Shown here piece after piece: positions 26,861 through 35,457 of a stretch of 64,000 nt of DNA (positions are counted from its first letter, which is position 1; each line of letters begins with the position of its first letter). Position numbers and translations under genes: made by a program. This DNA comes from DATFDN01 sp963830565. GTDB lineage: Bacteria; Pseudomonadota; Alphaproteobacteria; Acetobacterales; Acetobacteraceae. The notes beneath the pieces were generated by a model. It was not told where the DNA came from. It saw nothing but the letters and a program-made list of their open reading frames with translations, and made no database searches. The DNA lies in contig CAWHMO010000003.1 of NCBI GenBank assembly GCA_963830565.1, positions 186,001-250,000 of the forward strand, given 5' to 3'.

Positions 26861-28489
26861 TCAGCCCCCGGCCAGGCCGGGAGGCCGTGGCCCCGAATCC
26901 GACAGGAACGTGATCTGCGTACCATCGGTCAGAGTGAGTCGGCTGGCGCCGCCGCTGGTTGTCTGCGATATGACCGCGCTGCCGGTGAAGCCCTCGTAAG
27001 CCACCGTGTCGCGCGCCGGATCAAAGCCCATGATCAGGTTGCTGCCGCCCTGCCCGCGCGTGAACACCAGATGCGCGGGGCCCGTCCCGGTCACCAGCGT
27101 GGTCGCACCCTTTCCGAACTGGATCGTGGCACTTCCCGCTCCCGCCGCGATCAAGGCGCTGCCGGCGCCCGCGCTGTAGTCGAGCGCGCCACCTTCTCCG
27201 TGATAGACAAAATATCCGCTGCCGCCGAGCACCGTGCTGGCACTGCCCATTTGTCCGGTCAGGTCGGTGCTGCCCGCGCCGGCGTGGATCGTGTCGTGCC
27301 CCGATGCCACCACGAAGACGCTGCCGGCCGTGGTGATCGTGTCCATCCCGGCGCTGAGCACGGTTCCGGAGTTGCGCAGGTCGAGGGCGTCGCTCGCCCC
27401 GGCCTGCGTCGCGACGGTGGCGAAGCCGCCGGTGGCGACCAGGCTCACTCCGCCGGGCCCGGCGTCGAGCGTGTCGTGGCTGCCGGTGACGAGCACCGAG
27501 ACATGCGCGGTGCCGGTATGCGTGATGGTGTCGCTCTGACTTACAGTGATCGTGCCGCCGCCGAGCCCCGGTTCGGCGGTGAGCGACGTGTTGTTCGTCA
27601 GTGTCGCCGGGCCGGAGACAAACTGGGCCTGGGTCAGGCCATAGAAGCTGTTGCCGCTCACTGACGCGACCAGGGTGGTCGCGTTGCGGATGCCGGTCGG
27701 GACGTGCGCGTGCAGGTCATTGAGGATGGTGTTCCCGGTCACTACCAGGGTCGAGCCGGCGGGCACGGCGCCCTCCTCACCGTACGAAATGATGATCGGG
27801 TTCTGCGATTGCGGTCCCTGCTGGATCGTGTTGCCCTGGATGAGCGCATTGCCGCCGTTCGGCAGGTCGATCTCGTAGCTCGTCGTGCCCGTCGGGCCGT
27901 CGCTTATCGTGCTGTCGAGGATGGTGGTATTGAGCGCGCAACTCTTGATGTCGTGCCCGCGGATCGCGCCGGTCGAGACGCTGTCCTGGAAGGTGAACTG
28001 CCGGATCTGGTTGACGTAGATGTTGTGGCTGTAGCCGTCGCCGGCGCCGTTTGCCGCGAAGGTGGAGGCGTTGACGATGATGGTCCCGGTGTTGGCGATG
28101 GCGGGAGTCGCCAACAGGCCATCCTGGTTGTTGCGGACGACGTCGTCGTTCAGCGTGAGAGTGCCGCTCTGGTAGCGGATGCCGGCGCCATTGTTGCCGT
28201 CTGCGGCGGAGATCGTCGCGCCGGCCAGCACCAGACCGTCAATCACGACGTTCGGGGCGTGGCCGGCGTCGCCGACGGTGATGATCCCCTTTCGATTGCT
28301 CGGCGGGACAGTAGCCTGGATCGTCGCCATGCCGCCGATGGATTGCAGCGTGATGCTATCGTTGATCTGCACGCAATCGTTCTTGTACGTGCCGGCCGCG
28401 ATCAGGATCAGGTCGTTGTCGTGTGAGGCGGCGACGGCCTGGGCGAGGGTGCTGAATTGCAGCCCCGCACCGACGGTGAGCGTTGTCAA
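26861..28489 (-). CDS. right-handed parallel beta-helix protein with adhesin-like C-terminal repeats
   Basis: A 542-residue protein of low complexity, rich in Gly, Thr, Ser, Asn and Ala. The first 300 residues look like a parallel beta-helix (repeating turns such as GIRYQSGTLTLNDDVVRNNQ, ALIQGNTIQQGP). The second half has hemolysin-type or mannuronate-epimerase-like repeats (GSHDTLDAGPGGVSLVATGG, ASGHDTIHAGAGSTDL). It lacks an N-terminal signal peptide, so if exported it would need a type I system using the C-end. I cannot name a function; adhesin, structural protein or lyase-like fold are possible. It is convergent with the TRAP permease gene. Confidence 0.7.
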   Translation of the reverse strand: MTTLTVGAGLQFSTLAQAVAASHDNDLILIAAGTYKNDCVQINDSITLQSIGGMATIQATVPPSNRKGIITVGDAGHAPNVVIDGLVLAGATISAADGNNGAGIRYQSGTLTLNDDVVRNNQDGLLATPAIANTGTIIVNASTFAANGAGDGYSHNIYVNQIRQFTFQDSVSTGAIRGHDIKSCALNTTILDSTISDGPTGTTSYEIDLPNGGNALIQGNTIQQGPQSQNPIIISYGEEGAVPAGSTLVVTGNTILNDLHAHVPTGIRNATTLVASVSGNSFYGLTQAQFVSGPATLTNNTSLTAEPGLGGGTITVSQSDTITHTGTAHVSVLVTGSHDTLDAGPGGVSLVATGGFATVATQAGASDALDLRNSGTVLSAGMDTITTAGSVFVVASGHDTIHAGAGSTDLTGQMGSASTVLGGSGYFVYHGEGGALDYSAGAGSALIAAGAGSATIQFGKGATTLVTGTGPAHLVFTRGQGGSNLIMGFDPARDTVAYEGFTGSAVISQTTSGGASRLTLTDGTQITFLSDSGPRPPGLAGG

Positions 28490-28593
28490 AGACGTCTCCT
28501 CGGCATGCAGCCAGAGTGGAAAACGTCGGTAGTCTCAGTTGATGAGCTTAAGATTGGATTACGTGTAGCAATTTCCCCTGATGATGAGTGGGA

Positions 28594-28625
28594 CGATGAT
28601 TTGCACGCAATTGTTTCTGTATGCG
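28594..28625. repeat. short degenerate copy of the start of the beta-helix gene
   Basis: About 25 of 32 bases match the beta-helix coding region at 28360-28391, including the run TGCACGCAAT. On the complement it reads YRNNCVQI against YKNDCVQI in the gene. It may be the trace of a decayed upstream paralogue, or chance; it lies in the 255-base gap before the aldolase. Confidence 0.35.
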
Positions 28626-28744
28626 AAGCCAGTTCCAGGACCCGGTCGCTGTCGTTCAGCGTCGTCGGCTTGCGCCGTCGCGTTGACGGCCCCCGGTTCT
28701 CGCCCGTAGCGTCCGCTGTTCAACGGATGCGAGGGGGATGCGTG

Positions 28745-29524
28745 ATGACCAACCAAATCAAGCAGCGGCTCAAGGAAGGCAAGGCGGTCGTCAACGGCTG
28801 GCTCGCGATCCCGTCCGGTTTCTCGGCCGAGGTCATGGCGCAGTGCGGCTGGGACAGCGTCACCGTCGACATGCAGCACGGCGTCCAGGACTACCAATCC
28901 ATGGTCCAGTGCTTCCAGGCCATGCAGACACACCCGGTGACGCCGCTGGTACGCGTGCCGTGGAACGAGCCGGGCATCATCGGCAAGGTGCTGGACGGGG
29001 GCGCCTGGGGGGTGATCTGCCCGATGGTGAACACCAAGGAGGAGGCGCAGCGCCTGGTCGAGTACAGCCTCTATCCGCCGGCCGGCAAGCGCAGCAACGG
29101 CCCGATCCGCGCCGCCATGTACGGCGAGGCCAGCAACTACCAGACCATCGCCAACAACGAGGTCATGGTCATCCCGATGATCGAGACCCAGGACGCGATC
29201 GACAACATCGAGGCGATCCTCGACGTGCCGGGGATCAGCGGCATCTATGTCGGGCCGTCCGATCTCGGCTTCTCGCTCGGGATGATCCCGGTCCTGGACC
29301 GGGAGGAGCCGAAGATCCTCGGCATCTACGAGATGCTGATCCGCGAGACCAAGAAGCGCGGCCTGTTTGCCGGCCTGCACAACGGCACGCCCGCCTACGC
29401 CGCGAAGATGATCGACATGGGCTTCCGCTTCGTCACCATCGCCAACGACAGCGGCCTGATGGCCCGCGCCGCGCGCGAGGCGGTCACGGCAACGCGGAAA
29501 GCCGCCGGGCCCGTCGCCGGGTAA
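28745..29524 (+). CDS. HpcH/HpaI aldolase family protein
   Basis: A 259-residue class II pyruvate-type aldolase (HpaI/GarL/RhmA branch). Active-site strings are SVTVDMQHG (catalytic His), PLVRVPWNEP (Arg), VMVIPMIETQDAIDNIEAI (Glu metal ligand) and YVGPSDLGFSLG (Asp metal ligand). It cleaves or forms 2-oxo-acid adducts such as 2-keto-3-deoxy sugar acids or hydroxy-heptanedioate; the substrate is not certain. ATG 28745 is followed by the family start TNQIKQRLKEGKAVVNGWL. A perfect stem-loop follows 17 bases after the stop. Confidence 0.88.
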   Translation: MTNQIKQRLKEGKAVVNGWLAIPSGFSAEVMAQCGWDSVTVDMQHGVQDYQSMVQCFQAMQTHPVTPLVRVPWNEPGIIGKVLDGGAWGVICPMVNTKEEAQRLVEYSLYPPAGKRSNGPIRAAMYGEASNYQTIANNEVMVIPMIETQDAIDNIEAILDVPGISGIYVGPSDLGFSLGMIPVLDREEPKILGIYEMLIRETKKRGLFAGLHNGTPAYAAKMIDMGFRFVTIANDSGLMARAAREAVTATRKAAGPVAG

Positions 29525-29540
29525 CGACGCGCACCGCATT

Positions 29541-29568
29541 CTCCCTCTCCCTCTTGCGGGAGAGGGAG
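29541..29568. repeat. REP-like palindrome / possible terminator
   Basis: Perfect 11-base arms CTCCCTCTCCC and GGGAGAGGGAG with a six-base loop. It belongs to a family seen again at 33812 and 40765-40836. Its place 17 bases after the aldolase stop makes a terminator role possible, but there is no T-run. Confidence 0.6.
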
Positions 29569-29575
29569 ACCTATA

Positions 29576-29770
29576 GTGGAGTTGGTCATGCTGCGCCCGG
29601 CCACGGCGGCGGTGATGGCCGAGCTCCGGGCGCTGATCGACGGTCCGGAGGAGGTGCAGCTCGAACTCGGCTTCTCGCTGAAGGGCGAGGTTGGCGTGGT
29701 GATCGCCAAGACCGCCGCCGAAGGCTCGTTCAAGCTCTCGCTCAAATGGAAGCCGGCCGGCAAGAACTGA
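29576..29770 (+). CDS. Trypco1 (trypsin-co-occurring) domain fragment protein
   Basis: A 64-residue frame matching the C-terminal half of the trypsin-co-occurring domain 1 family, with EVQLELGFSLKGEVGVVIAK and EGSFKLSLKWK. Full members are about 100-120 residues and start with a beta-rich N-terminal part that is missing here. The start is GTG 29576 or ATG 29588. The REP-like palindrome ends eight bases upstream, as if it replaced the missing N-end. No trypsin-like protease gene, the usual partner, is near. It is probably a remnant, though a small product could be made. Confidence 0.5.
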   Translation: MELVMLRPATAAVMAELRALIDGPEEVQLELGFSLKGEVGVVIAKTAAEGSFKLSLKWKPAGKN

Positions 29771-29816
29771 CGCAAGGGCACCCATCTCATCGTGACCGCC
29801 AACGAGAGGTGACGCC

Positions 29817-31535
29817 ATGACCGGACCTTCCAAGGTCGGCTCCGACCACATCGCCCCCGACTGCGCCGGCATGGACTTCCACGCCGCCGACCGCGGCCTG
29901 CGCGACCTGCTCGCGATCTATCTCCCGGCCGACATCCGCGCCACCCTAGGCCCGCATTTCGCCCGCCTCGGCCAGCTCGCCGGCGGGCGCCTCGACGAGC
30001 TCGCCCGCGTCGCCGACCGCCACCCGCCCGTGCTGCATCCGCGCGACCGGTTCGGACGCGACGAGGACTGGATCGAGTACCACCCGGCCTATCGCGAGAT
30101 GGAAGCCATCGCCTTTGGCGACTTCCAGTTCCACGCGATGAGCCACCGCGCCGGCGTGCTCGGCATGGACGCGCCGCTTTCGCCAGTCGCCAAATACGCC
30201 TTCCAGTACCTCTTCGTGCAGGCCGAGTTCGGCCTGATGTGCCCGATCAGCCTTGCCGACAGCTCGATCCACGTGATCCGGCGCTTCGCCTCCGATGCGC
30301 TGAAATCCTATCTGCTGCCCCGGATGCTCTCGGCCGATCTTTCCACCTTGTGGAAGGGCACGCAGTTCATGACGGAGAAAGCGGGCGGGTCGGATGTCGG
30401 CGCGGTCGAGTCGGTGGCGCGGCGCGACGGCGATGACTGGCGCCTGTACGGCGACAAGTGGTTCTGCTCGCATACGGATGGCGACGTGGCGCTGGTTCTC
30501 GCCCGGCCCGAGGGCGCCCAAGCCGGTACGCGGGGCCTGTCACTGTTCGCGATGCCTCGCCGGACGCGCGACGGGCGGCGCAACGCCTATCGGATCGTGC
30601 GGCTCAAGGACAAGCTTGGCACGCGCTCGATGGCCTCGGGCGAGATCCGGCTGGAGGGGGCGGAAGCCTATCTGGTCGGCGATGAGGGCGCGGGCCTGAG
30701 GCAGATGATGCAGCAGGTGAACCTCTCGCGCCTGTCGCACGGGTTCCGCGCCGCCGCGATGATGCGCCGTTGCCTGAACGAGGCGCTTGTCGCCGCGCGC
30801 GGCCGCGTCGCTTTCGGCCGCCCCATCGCGGACTTCCCGCTGATGCGCCGACAGCTCCTCAAGCTGCTGGTGCCGACCGAGCAGGCGCTGTCGATGGCCT
30901 TCGCCACCGCTGATGCGATGGCGCGCGGCGCCGCCGAGGAACTCCGCATCCTCACCGGCCTGCTCAAGCTGCGCGCCTGCCGTGACAACATCGCCGTCGC
31001 CACGGGCGCCATGGAGGCGCGCGGCGGCAACGGCTACATTGAGGACTGGGTGAACCCGCGCCTGATCCGCGACGCCCAGGTGGGCCTGCTTTGGGAGGGC
31101 ACGAGCAACATCAACGCCCAGGACGTCATCGGCCGCGCCGTTAAGCGCGACGGCGCGCATCGCGCCCTGCATGGCCTGCTGAGCCGGCGCCTCGATTCGG
31201 CACCGCTTCCGCCCGCGTTCCGCGCCACCCTCGGCACAGCCCTCGATCGCGCGACCGCGGCCGCCGAGCGGGCAGCCGAGCAGGAAACCCTGGCCCGCGA
31301 GGCTGCCGCTGGCCTCTATAATGCCGCCAGCGCCGTCCTGCTGGCCTGGGAGGCGACGCGCCCCGGCGCCGACGCCCGGCGCGCCCTCGTGGCGCGCTAC
31401 GTCCTTGCCCATCGCCTCACCCCTCGCGACCCACTCGCCCCCGAGGAAGCCGCGTGGGAGCGTACGGCGACGACGATGCTGCTCGACGCCAGGCCGCTCG
31501 CGATGGCGCAGATCGGGGAAGAGCTGGTCCGGTAG
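29817..31535 (+). CDS. acyl-CoA dehydrogenase family protein (AidB-like)
   Basis: A 572-residue flavoprotein of the acyl-CoA dehydrogenase superfamily. FAD-site strings are GTQFMTEKAGGSDVGAVES and WFCSHTDGDVALVLARP; the middle beta domain is followed by VGDEGAGLRQMMQQVNLSRL and the C-terminal helical domain AMEARGGNGYIEDWVNPRLI then DAQVGLLWEGTSNI. The extra N-terminal segment and the length resemble the AidB branch, involved in alkylation stress or unknown acyl substrates. ATG 29817 was chosen as the first good start after the Trypco1 fragment. A serine hydrolase gene follows closely on the same strand. Confidence 0.88.
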   Translation: MTGPSKVGSDHIAPDCAGMDFHAADRGLRDLLAIYLPADIRATLGPHFARLGQLAGGRLDELARVADRHPPVLHPRDRFGRDEDWIEYHPAYREMEAIAFGDFQFHAMSHRAGVLGMDAPLSPVAKYAFQYLFVQAEFGLMCPISLADSSIHVIRRFASDALKSYLLPRMLSADLSTLWKGTQFMTEKAGGSDVGAVESVARRDGDDWRLYGDKWFCSHTDGDVALVLARPEGAQAGTRGLSLFAMPRRTRDGRRNAYRIVRLKDKLGTRSMASGEIRLEGAEAYLVGDEGAGLRQMMQQVNLSRLSHGFRAAAMMRRCLNEALVAARGRVAFGRPIADFPLMRRQLLKLLVPTEQALSMAFATADAMARGAAEELRILTGLLKLRACRDNIAVATGAMEARGGNGYIEDWVNPRLIRDAQVGLLWEGTSNINAQDVIGRAVKRDGAHRALHGLLSRRLDSAPLPPAFRATLGTALDRATAAAERAAEQETLAREAAAGLYNAASAVLLAWEATRPGADARRALVARYVLAHRLTPRDPLAPEEAAWERTATTMLLDARPLAMAQIGEELVR

Positions 31536-31549
31536 GCTGGAGGGCGAGG

Positions 31550-32746
31550 ATGCACCGCAGAGACCTGCTGACCGCGGCTGCCCTGGCACCGGTCGCGCTC
31601 GCGCCGGCCGAGGCCGCGCGGGCGCAAGAGAGCACCCAGGCCGGCTCCCTTGACGCCACCCTGCTTCCGCATCTCGCGCGCTACAATCTGCCGGCCGTGG
31701 CCGCCGCAATTGTCCTGAACGGGCAGACCGTGGCCGCCGGCGCCGTCGGGACCAGGCGCGTCGGCACCGACATCCCGGTCACGCCGCGAGACCGGTTCCA
31801 TATCGGATCGGACACCAAGGCGATGACCGCCCTGCTGGCGGCGGTCTTCGTGGAGGCGGGCAAGCTCCGCTGGGACACCACCGTGGGCGAGGCGTTCCCC
31901 GAGCTTGCCGAGACCATGGTTGCGGGCCTGCGCGGCGTCACGCTCACGCAACTCCTGTCGCACACCAGCGGCATCCCGAGCGACAACGCGGCCTTCGTGA
32001 ACCTGATCCTGCAATCCTTCGGCCAGGACGGGAACCTCGACGATTTGCGCTACTGGCTCGTCAAGCAGTGGCGCACGCAGCCCTTGCAGTCCAAGCCGGG
32101 GACCACATTCGCGTATTCCAACATGGGCTACACGATGGCCGGCGCGATCCTGGAACGGACCGGCAAGGCGACATGGGAGGAGCTGATCGTCGCCCATGTG
32201 TTTCGTCCCTTCGGTTTCGAAACGGCGGGATTCGGGCCGCAGGCGAGCCTCGGAAGCGTGGACGCGCCGCTCGGCCATCGGACCGGGAGCGACGGCAAGC
32301 TGAAGGCGATGCTGGCGGGGCCGAACGGTGACAACCCAGCCATCCTCGGACCGGCCGGCACGGTCCATCTCTCGATCCTCGAATTCGCCGCCTGGGCGGG
32401 ATGGAACGCGGGCGAGGGAAGGCGCGGCCCCGCCCTGGTACGGCCGGAGACCCTGCGCAGGCTGCATACGAAGGTCATTGAAATGCCGGTCAAGCCGGAC
32501 GCGCCGCCCGGCACGCCATCACAGGGCGCCTACGGGCTCGGCTGGGGCATCGCGACCTTGCCCTACTCCCCCGAATTTTTCGTGACGCATACCGAGTCGA
32601 ATGAGATGAACCTGGCCTTCATCATGCTCCAGCCCGCGCGCGACTTCGCTATGGTGCTGACGACCAATGTCGGCGGCACGCCGGCCGAGGAGGGGCTCAA
32701 GGCCATATCGCAGCAGCTCTACAAGCAGTTCGGCCCGGCACAATGA
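31550..32746 (+). CDS. exported serine hydrolase of the beta-lactamase/DD-peptidase family
   Basis: A 398-residue protein with a Tat-like signal (HRRDLLTAAALAPVALA) and then a class C beta-lactamase-like fold. The catalytic motifs are SDTK (Ser-X-X-Lys, near residue 87), YSN in FAYSNMGYTMAGAILER, and a C-terminal HTE-type triad in FFVTHTESNE. Such enzymes act as esterases, D-aminopeptidases or penicillin-binding proteins; antibiotic hydrolysis should not be assumed. ATG 31550 lies 14 bases past the acyl-CoA dehydrogenase stop, so the two genes are likely co-transcribed. It is convergent with the dehydrogenase gene at 32760. Confidence 0.87.
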   Translation: MHRRDLLTAAALAPVALAPAEAARAQESTQAGSLDATLLPHLARYNLPAVAAAIVLNGQTVAAGAVGTRRVGTDIPVTPRDRFHIGSDTKAMTALLAAVFVEAGKLRWDTTVGEAFPELAETMVAGLRGVTLTQLLSHTSGIPSDNAAFVNLILQSFGQDGNLDDLRYWLVKQWRTQPLQSKPGTTFAYSNMGYTMAGAILERTGKATWEELIVAHVFRPFGFETAGFGPQASLGSVDAPLGHRTGSDGKLKAMLAGPNGDNPAILGPAGTVHLSILEFAAWAGWNAGEGRRGPALVRPETLRRLHTKVIEMPVKPDAPPGTPSQGAYGLGWGIATLPYSPEFFVTHTESNEMNLAFIMLQPARDFAMVLTTNVGGTPAEEGLKAISQQLYKQFGPAQ

Positions 32747-32759
32747 GGGATGTCGCGCC

Positions 32760-33740
32760 TCAGTAGCCCCGCACGACATCGACCAATGTCGGCAGCGCCC
32801 GTCGTTCTCGCAGCGCGCGCAGATTCTTGAAGAAGCATTCCAGACTCAACTCGTAATACGTGTTCGGGTCGTCGGCCGCCGTGTGCGGGCTGATCACCAG
32901 GTTCGGAGTGGTCCACAGACGGTGGCCGGCGGGGATCGGCTCGGGGTCGAACACGTCGAGCACCGCGCCGGACAGCCGTCCTGTATCGAGCAGGTCGCAC
33001 ACCGCGTCCTGATCGAGCAGCGGCCCCCGGCCGATATTCACCACGCCCGCGCCGCCGGGCAGCAGCGACAGCCGGCGCCGGTCCAGCAGGTTGCGTGTCG
33101 CCGGGGTGAGCGGGCAGGCAAGCACCAGGAACTCGGTGGCTTGCAGGGCGGCATCCAGGTGCTCGGGGCCGATCACCTCGGCGCAATCAGGGTGCGGGGC
33201 GGGGCGCGCCCGCACACCGGTGACGCGCAGCCCGAAACGGGCGCCGTGCGCCGCCACCGCGCCGCCGAGCGCGCCCAGTCCGACCACCGTCATCCGGCGC
33301 CCGGCCAGCACCGCGCCCCACAGCTTCCGCCAGCGCCCGGCCCGTTGGAGCGTGACCATCTCCGGCACCCGATTTGCCAGCATCAGCACCGCCATGATGC
33401 CGAACTCGCCCGCCTTGGCGGCGTGCGTGCCACGATTGTTCAGCAGCGCGACGCCTGGGGGCAGCCAGTCGAAGGGGGCGAGGTTGTCGAGCCCGGCATT
33501 GGCCACGAACACCAGCCTCAGCCGCGGCGCGCGCAGCGGCAGCAAGGCGGCAAGCACGTCCTTGTCGGTGACGAGCGCCTCGGCCTCGGCGATCGCCGCC
33601 TCATAGCCCGCGCGGTCGGCGGCGAAGCTGACGACGTGCGCCGACGCGTCCTCTCCGGCGCGGACGGCCACGCGCGCCCACAACTCGGGCGTGACCGGGC
33701 CGAGCGGGTCGTGGGCGGGGTTCTGGACATGGATGCGCAT
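32760..33740 (-). CDS. D-isomer-specific 2-hydroxyacid dehydrogenase
   Basis: A 326-residue NAD(P)-dependent dehydrogenase. The nucleotide fold has TVVGLGALGGAVAAHGARFG. The catalytic triad is seen in VVNIGRGPLLDQD (Arg), VLDVFDPEPIP (Glu) and NLVISPHTAADD (His). The specific 2-oxo-acid is not readable. ATG 33740 begins MRIHVQNPAHDP; the open frame upstream to 33806 is not conserved. A REP-like palindrome lies between this gene and the PEP-CTERM gene upstream. Confidence 0.88.
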   Translation of the reverse strand: MRIHVQNPAHDPLGPVTPELWARVAVRAGEDASAHVVSFAADRAGYEAAIAEAEALVTDKDVLAALLPLRAPRLRLVFVANAGLDNLAPFDWLPPGVALLNNRGTHAAKAGEFGIMAVLMLANRVPEMVTLQRAGRWRKLWGAVLAGRRMTVVGLGALGGAVAAHGARFGLRVTGVRARPAPHPDCAEVIGPEHLDAALQATEFLVLACPLTPATRNLLDRRRLSLLPGGAGVVNIGRGPLLDQDAVCDLLDTGRLSGAVLDVFDPEPIPAGHRLWTTPNLVISPHTAADDPNTYYELSLECFFKNLRALRERRALPTLVDVVRGY

Positions 33741-33811
33741 GGCCCGACAGCCTGCCACTCGCGCGACCGTCCCGCCATCCTCCCAGCCCGTGCCCAGTTG
33801 ATCCATAGTAA

Positions 33812-33839
33812 CTCCCTCTCCCGCCAGGGGGAGAGGGAG
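33812..33839. repeat. REP-like palindrome
   Basis: Perfect 11-base arms CTCCCTCTCCC (33812-33822) and GGGAGAGGGAG (33829-33839) with loop GCCAGG. Same family as the copies at 29541 and 40765-40836. It lies in the 119-base gap between two minus-strand genes. Confidence 0.65.
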
Positions 33840-33859
33840 ATTGGCGATGCGTCTGTGTG

Positions 33860-34570
33860 TCAGCCCGCCTTGCGACGGATCGCAGCCAGGCCTATCAGGC
33901 CGGCCCCCAGCAGGGTGATGGCCGTCGGCTCCGGCACGGCGGTCACGGCGGCGGCTATCGTTGTCGTGGGGAAGCTGATCTGCAGGACTGACGGGGCGCC
34001 GTTCCCCTCGACGTAGTCGAGCACGAAGCCGTGCTTGCCGCCGGGCAGGGTGAAGGTCTGGGTGGCGTCCGCGGTCTCGGGGGCGCTGGTGAAGACGGCC
34101 GCGCCGTCGACGTAGAGGCTTGCGCCATCATCATGGGAGACGGAACCTGCATAGCCCCGAGCCGGCGCCGAGAAGCTGCCGGTGATCCTGAAGAACGCCG
34201 CGTAGGGGTCGTTCTCGGCACTCAGGCTGGCGACGTCGAACGCGGCCTGGCTTGCGAACGCGCCGCTCGGCGACCCGAAGCCGGAGATCAGCGCCGGGTT
34301 CAGGAAATGATCGGGCGGATTGTTGGCCGGGTAGGGATCGCCCCCGCGATTGGCGCCCGCGAAATCGGTCCAGTTGATCGGACCGTTATAGGTGAATGAT
34401 GCGTCTGCCATGCCCGTGGGTTGATGTGCCTGGTCCGCGAGGGTCGACGAATGCACCCCGTCAGGGGCGCCGATCCACACCTGGACGCCGTAAGACGGAG
34501 CGGCCTTGGCGGCCGTCAGCCCGCCGCCGATCACCCCTAGCACCGCCGCCGCTACTGCCGTTTTGCGCAT
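33860..34570 (-). CDS. PEP-CTERM sorting domain protein
   Basis: A 236-residue exported protein. It has a classic signal peptide at residues 1-23 (AVAAAVLGVIGGGLTAAKA) and a C-terminal PEP-CTERM anchor: VPEPTAITLLGAGLIGLAAI followed by RRKAG. The body contains a PA14-like or lectin-like beta region (GSVSHDDGASLYVDGAAVF). The anchor predicts cleavage by an exosortase and retention at, or release from, the cell surface. No exosortase is in the window, but a FemAB gene of the PEP-CTERM system is at 43027. ATG 34570 is set by the signal peptide. Confidence 0.85.
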   Translation of the reverse strand: MRKTAVAAAVLGVIGGGLTAAKAAPSYGVQVWIGAPDGVHSSTLADQAHQPTGMADASFTYNGPINWTDFAGANRGGDPYPANNPPDHFLNPALISGFGSPSGAFASQAAFDVASLSAENDPYAAFFRITGSFSAPARGYAGSVSHDDGASLYVDGAAVFTSAPETADATQTFTLPGGKHGFVLDYVEGNGAPSVLQISFPTTTIAAAVTAVPEPTAITLLGAGLIGLAAIRRKAG

Positions 34571-34663
34571 GATGTCCTCGGTCGCATGATTTGTTAACGA
34601 CCGTTCATGCGTAGCGGAAACGAAACTTCTCCTCAACGAAAAAGTTCACGCCGAGTTTAGGGC

Positions 34664-35436
34664 TCAGAACAGCGAGTAACCACCGTCGATCACGAAGGTG
34701 TCGCCCGTGTGATAGGCGCTGGCCGAGCTCATCAGATAGACTGCGATCCCCCCGAAATCCGGTCCGGTGCCCCATCGGCGCATCGGGATGCGCGGCATGA
34801 CGTTGCCGCTGAACTTCGGATTGCCGATCGCATTCGCCGTCATCTCGGTCTCAATCCAGCCGGGCAGGATGGAGTGCGCGCGTACTTGTAGCGCGCCAGT
34901 TCGACCGCCAGCGCGCGCACCATGGAGATCATGCCGCCCTTGGTCGCGGCGTAGTGCTCGCTGCGCGGCGCGGCCTCAATGGCGGCGAGCGAGGCGGTGC
35001 CGACCAGCACGCCGCCGTCCCCGCGCTCGACCATGTGCCGGGAAGCGGCGCGGAACGTGTAGAACGCGCCGTCCAAGTTGACCCGTAGCACGCGGCGCCA
35101 CTCCTCGGCCGGCATGTCCATGAAGGACCGCTGCCCGCGTCCGGAGACGCCGGCATTGGCAAAGCATCCGTCGATGCGGCCCATCTCGGCGAGGGTCTGC
35201 GCGAAGGCCGCCTCGACCGCCTGCTCCTCGCCCACGTCGCAGCGCAGCGCCAGGACGCGCCGCCCGGTCCGCGCCAGCTCGGCTTCCGCGCGCGCGTTCT
35301 TATCGGCGTTGGTGCCCCAGATCGCGATGTCGGCGCCCGCCTCGGCCATGGCGCGGGCCATGCCGAGGCCGATGCCGCCGTTGCCGCCGGTGACCAGGGC
35401 GACTTTGCCGGTCAGGTCGAAGGGCTGATAGGCCAT
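34664..35436 (-). pseudogene. short-chain dehydrogenase/reductase, one-base frameshift
   Basis: Restored, about 257 residues of a classical SDR. The cofactor motif VTGGNGGIGLGMARAM, the FANAG block and the catalytic YAATKGG are intact. Near 34885 one base is missing, and after LARYK the given frame ends quickly at 34840. With the base restored it reads VRAHSILPGWIETEMT and continues to the stop at 34664 with the usual YHTGDTFVIDGGYSLF ending. The substrate is unknown. An amidohydrolase gene, also frameshifted, lies upstream, and the two probably form one operon. Confidence 0.82.
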
Positions 35437-35457
35437 GAGGGGTCCTCGCGCTCGGGA

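Noticed and set aside
24371..27664. Very long plus-strand reading frame of about 1,100 codons across the TRAP genes
   Set aside because: It lies in another frame over the binding-protein and permease genes and has the Arg/Ala/Gly-rich composition of a shadow frame in GC-rich DNA; no family matches.
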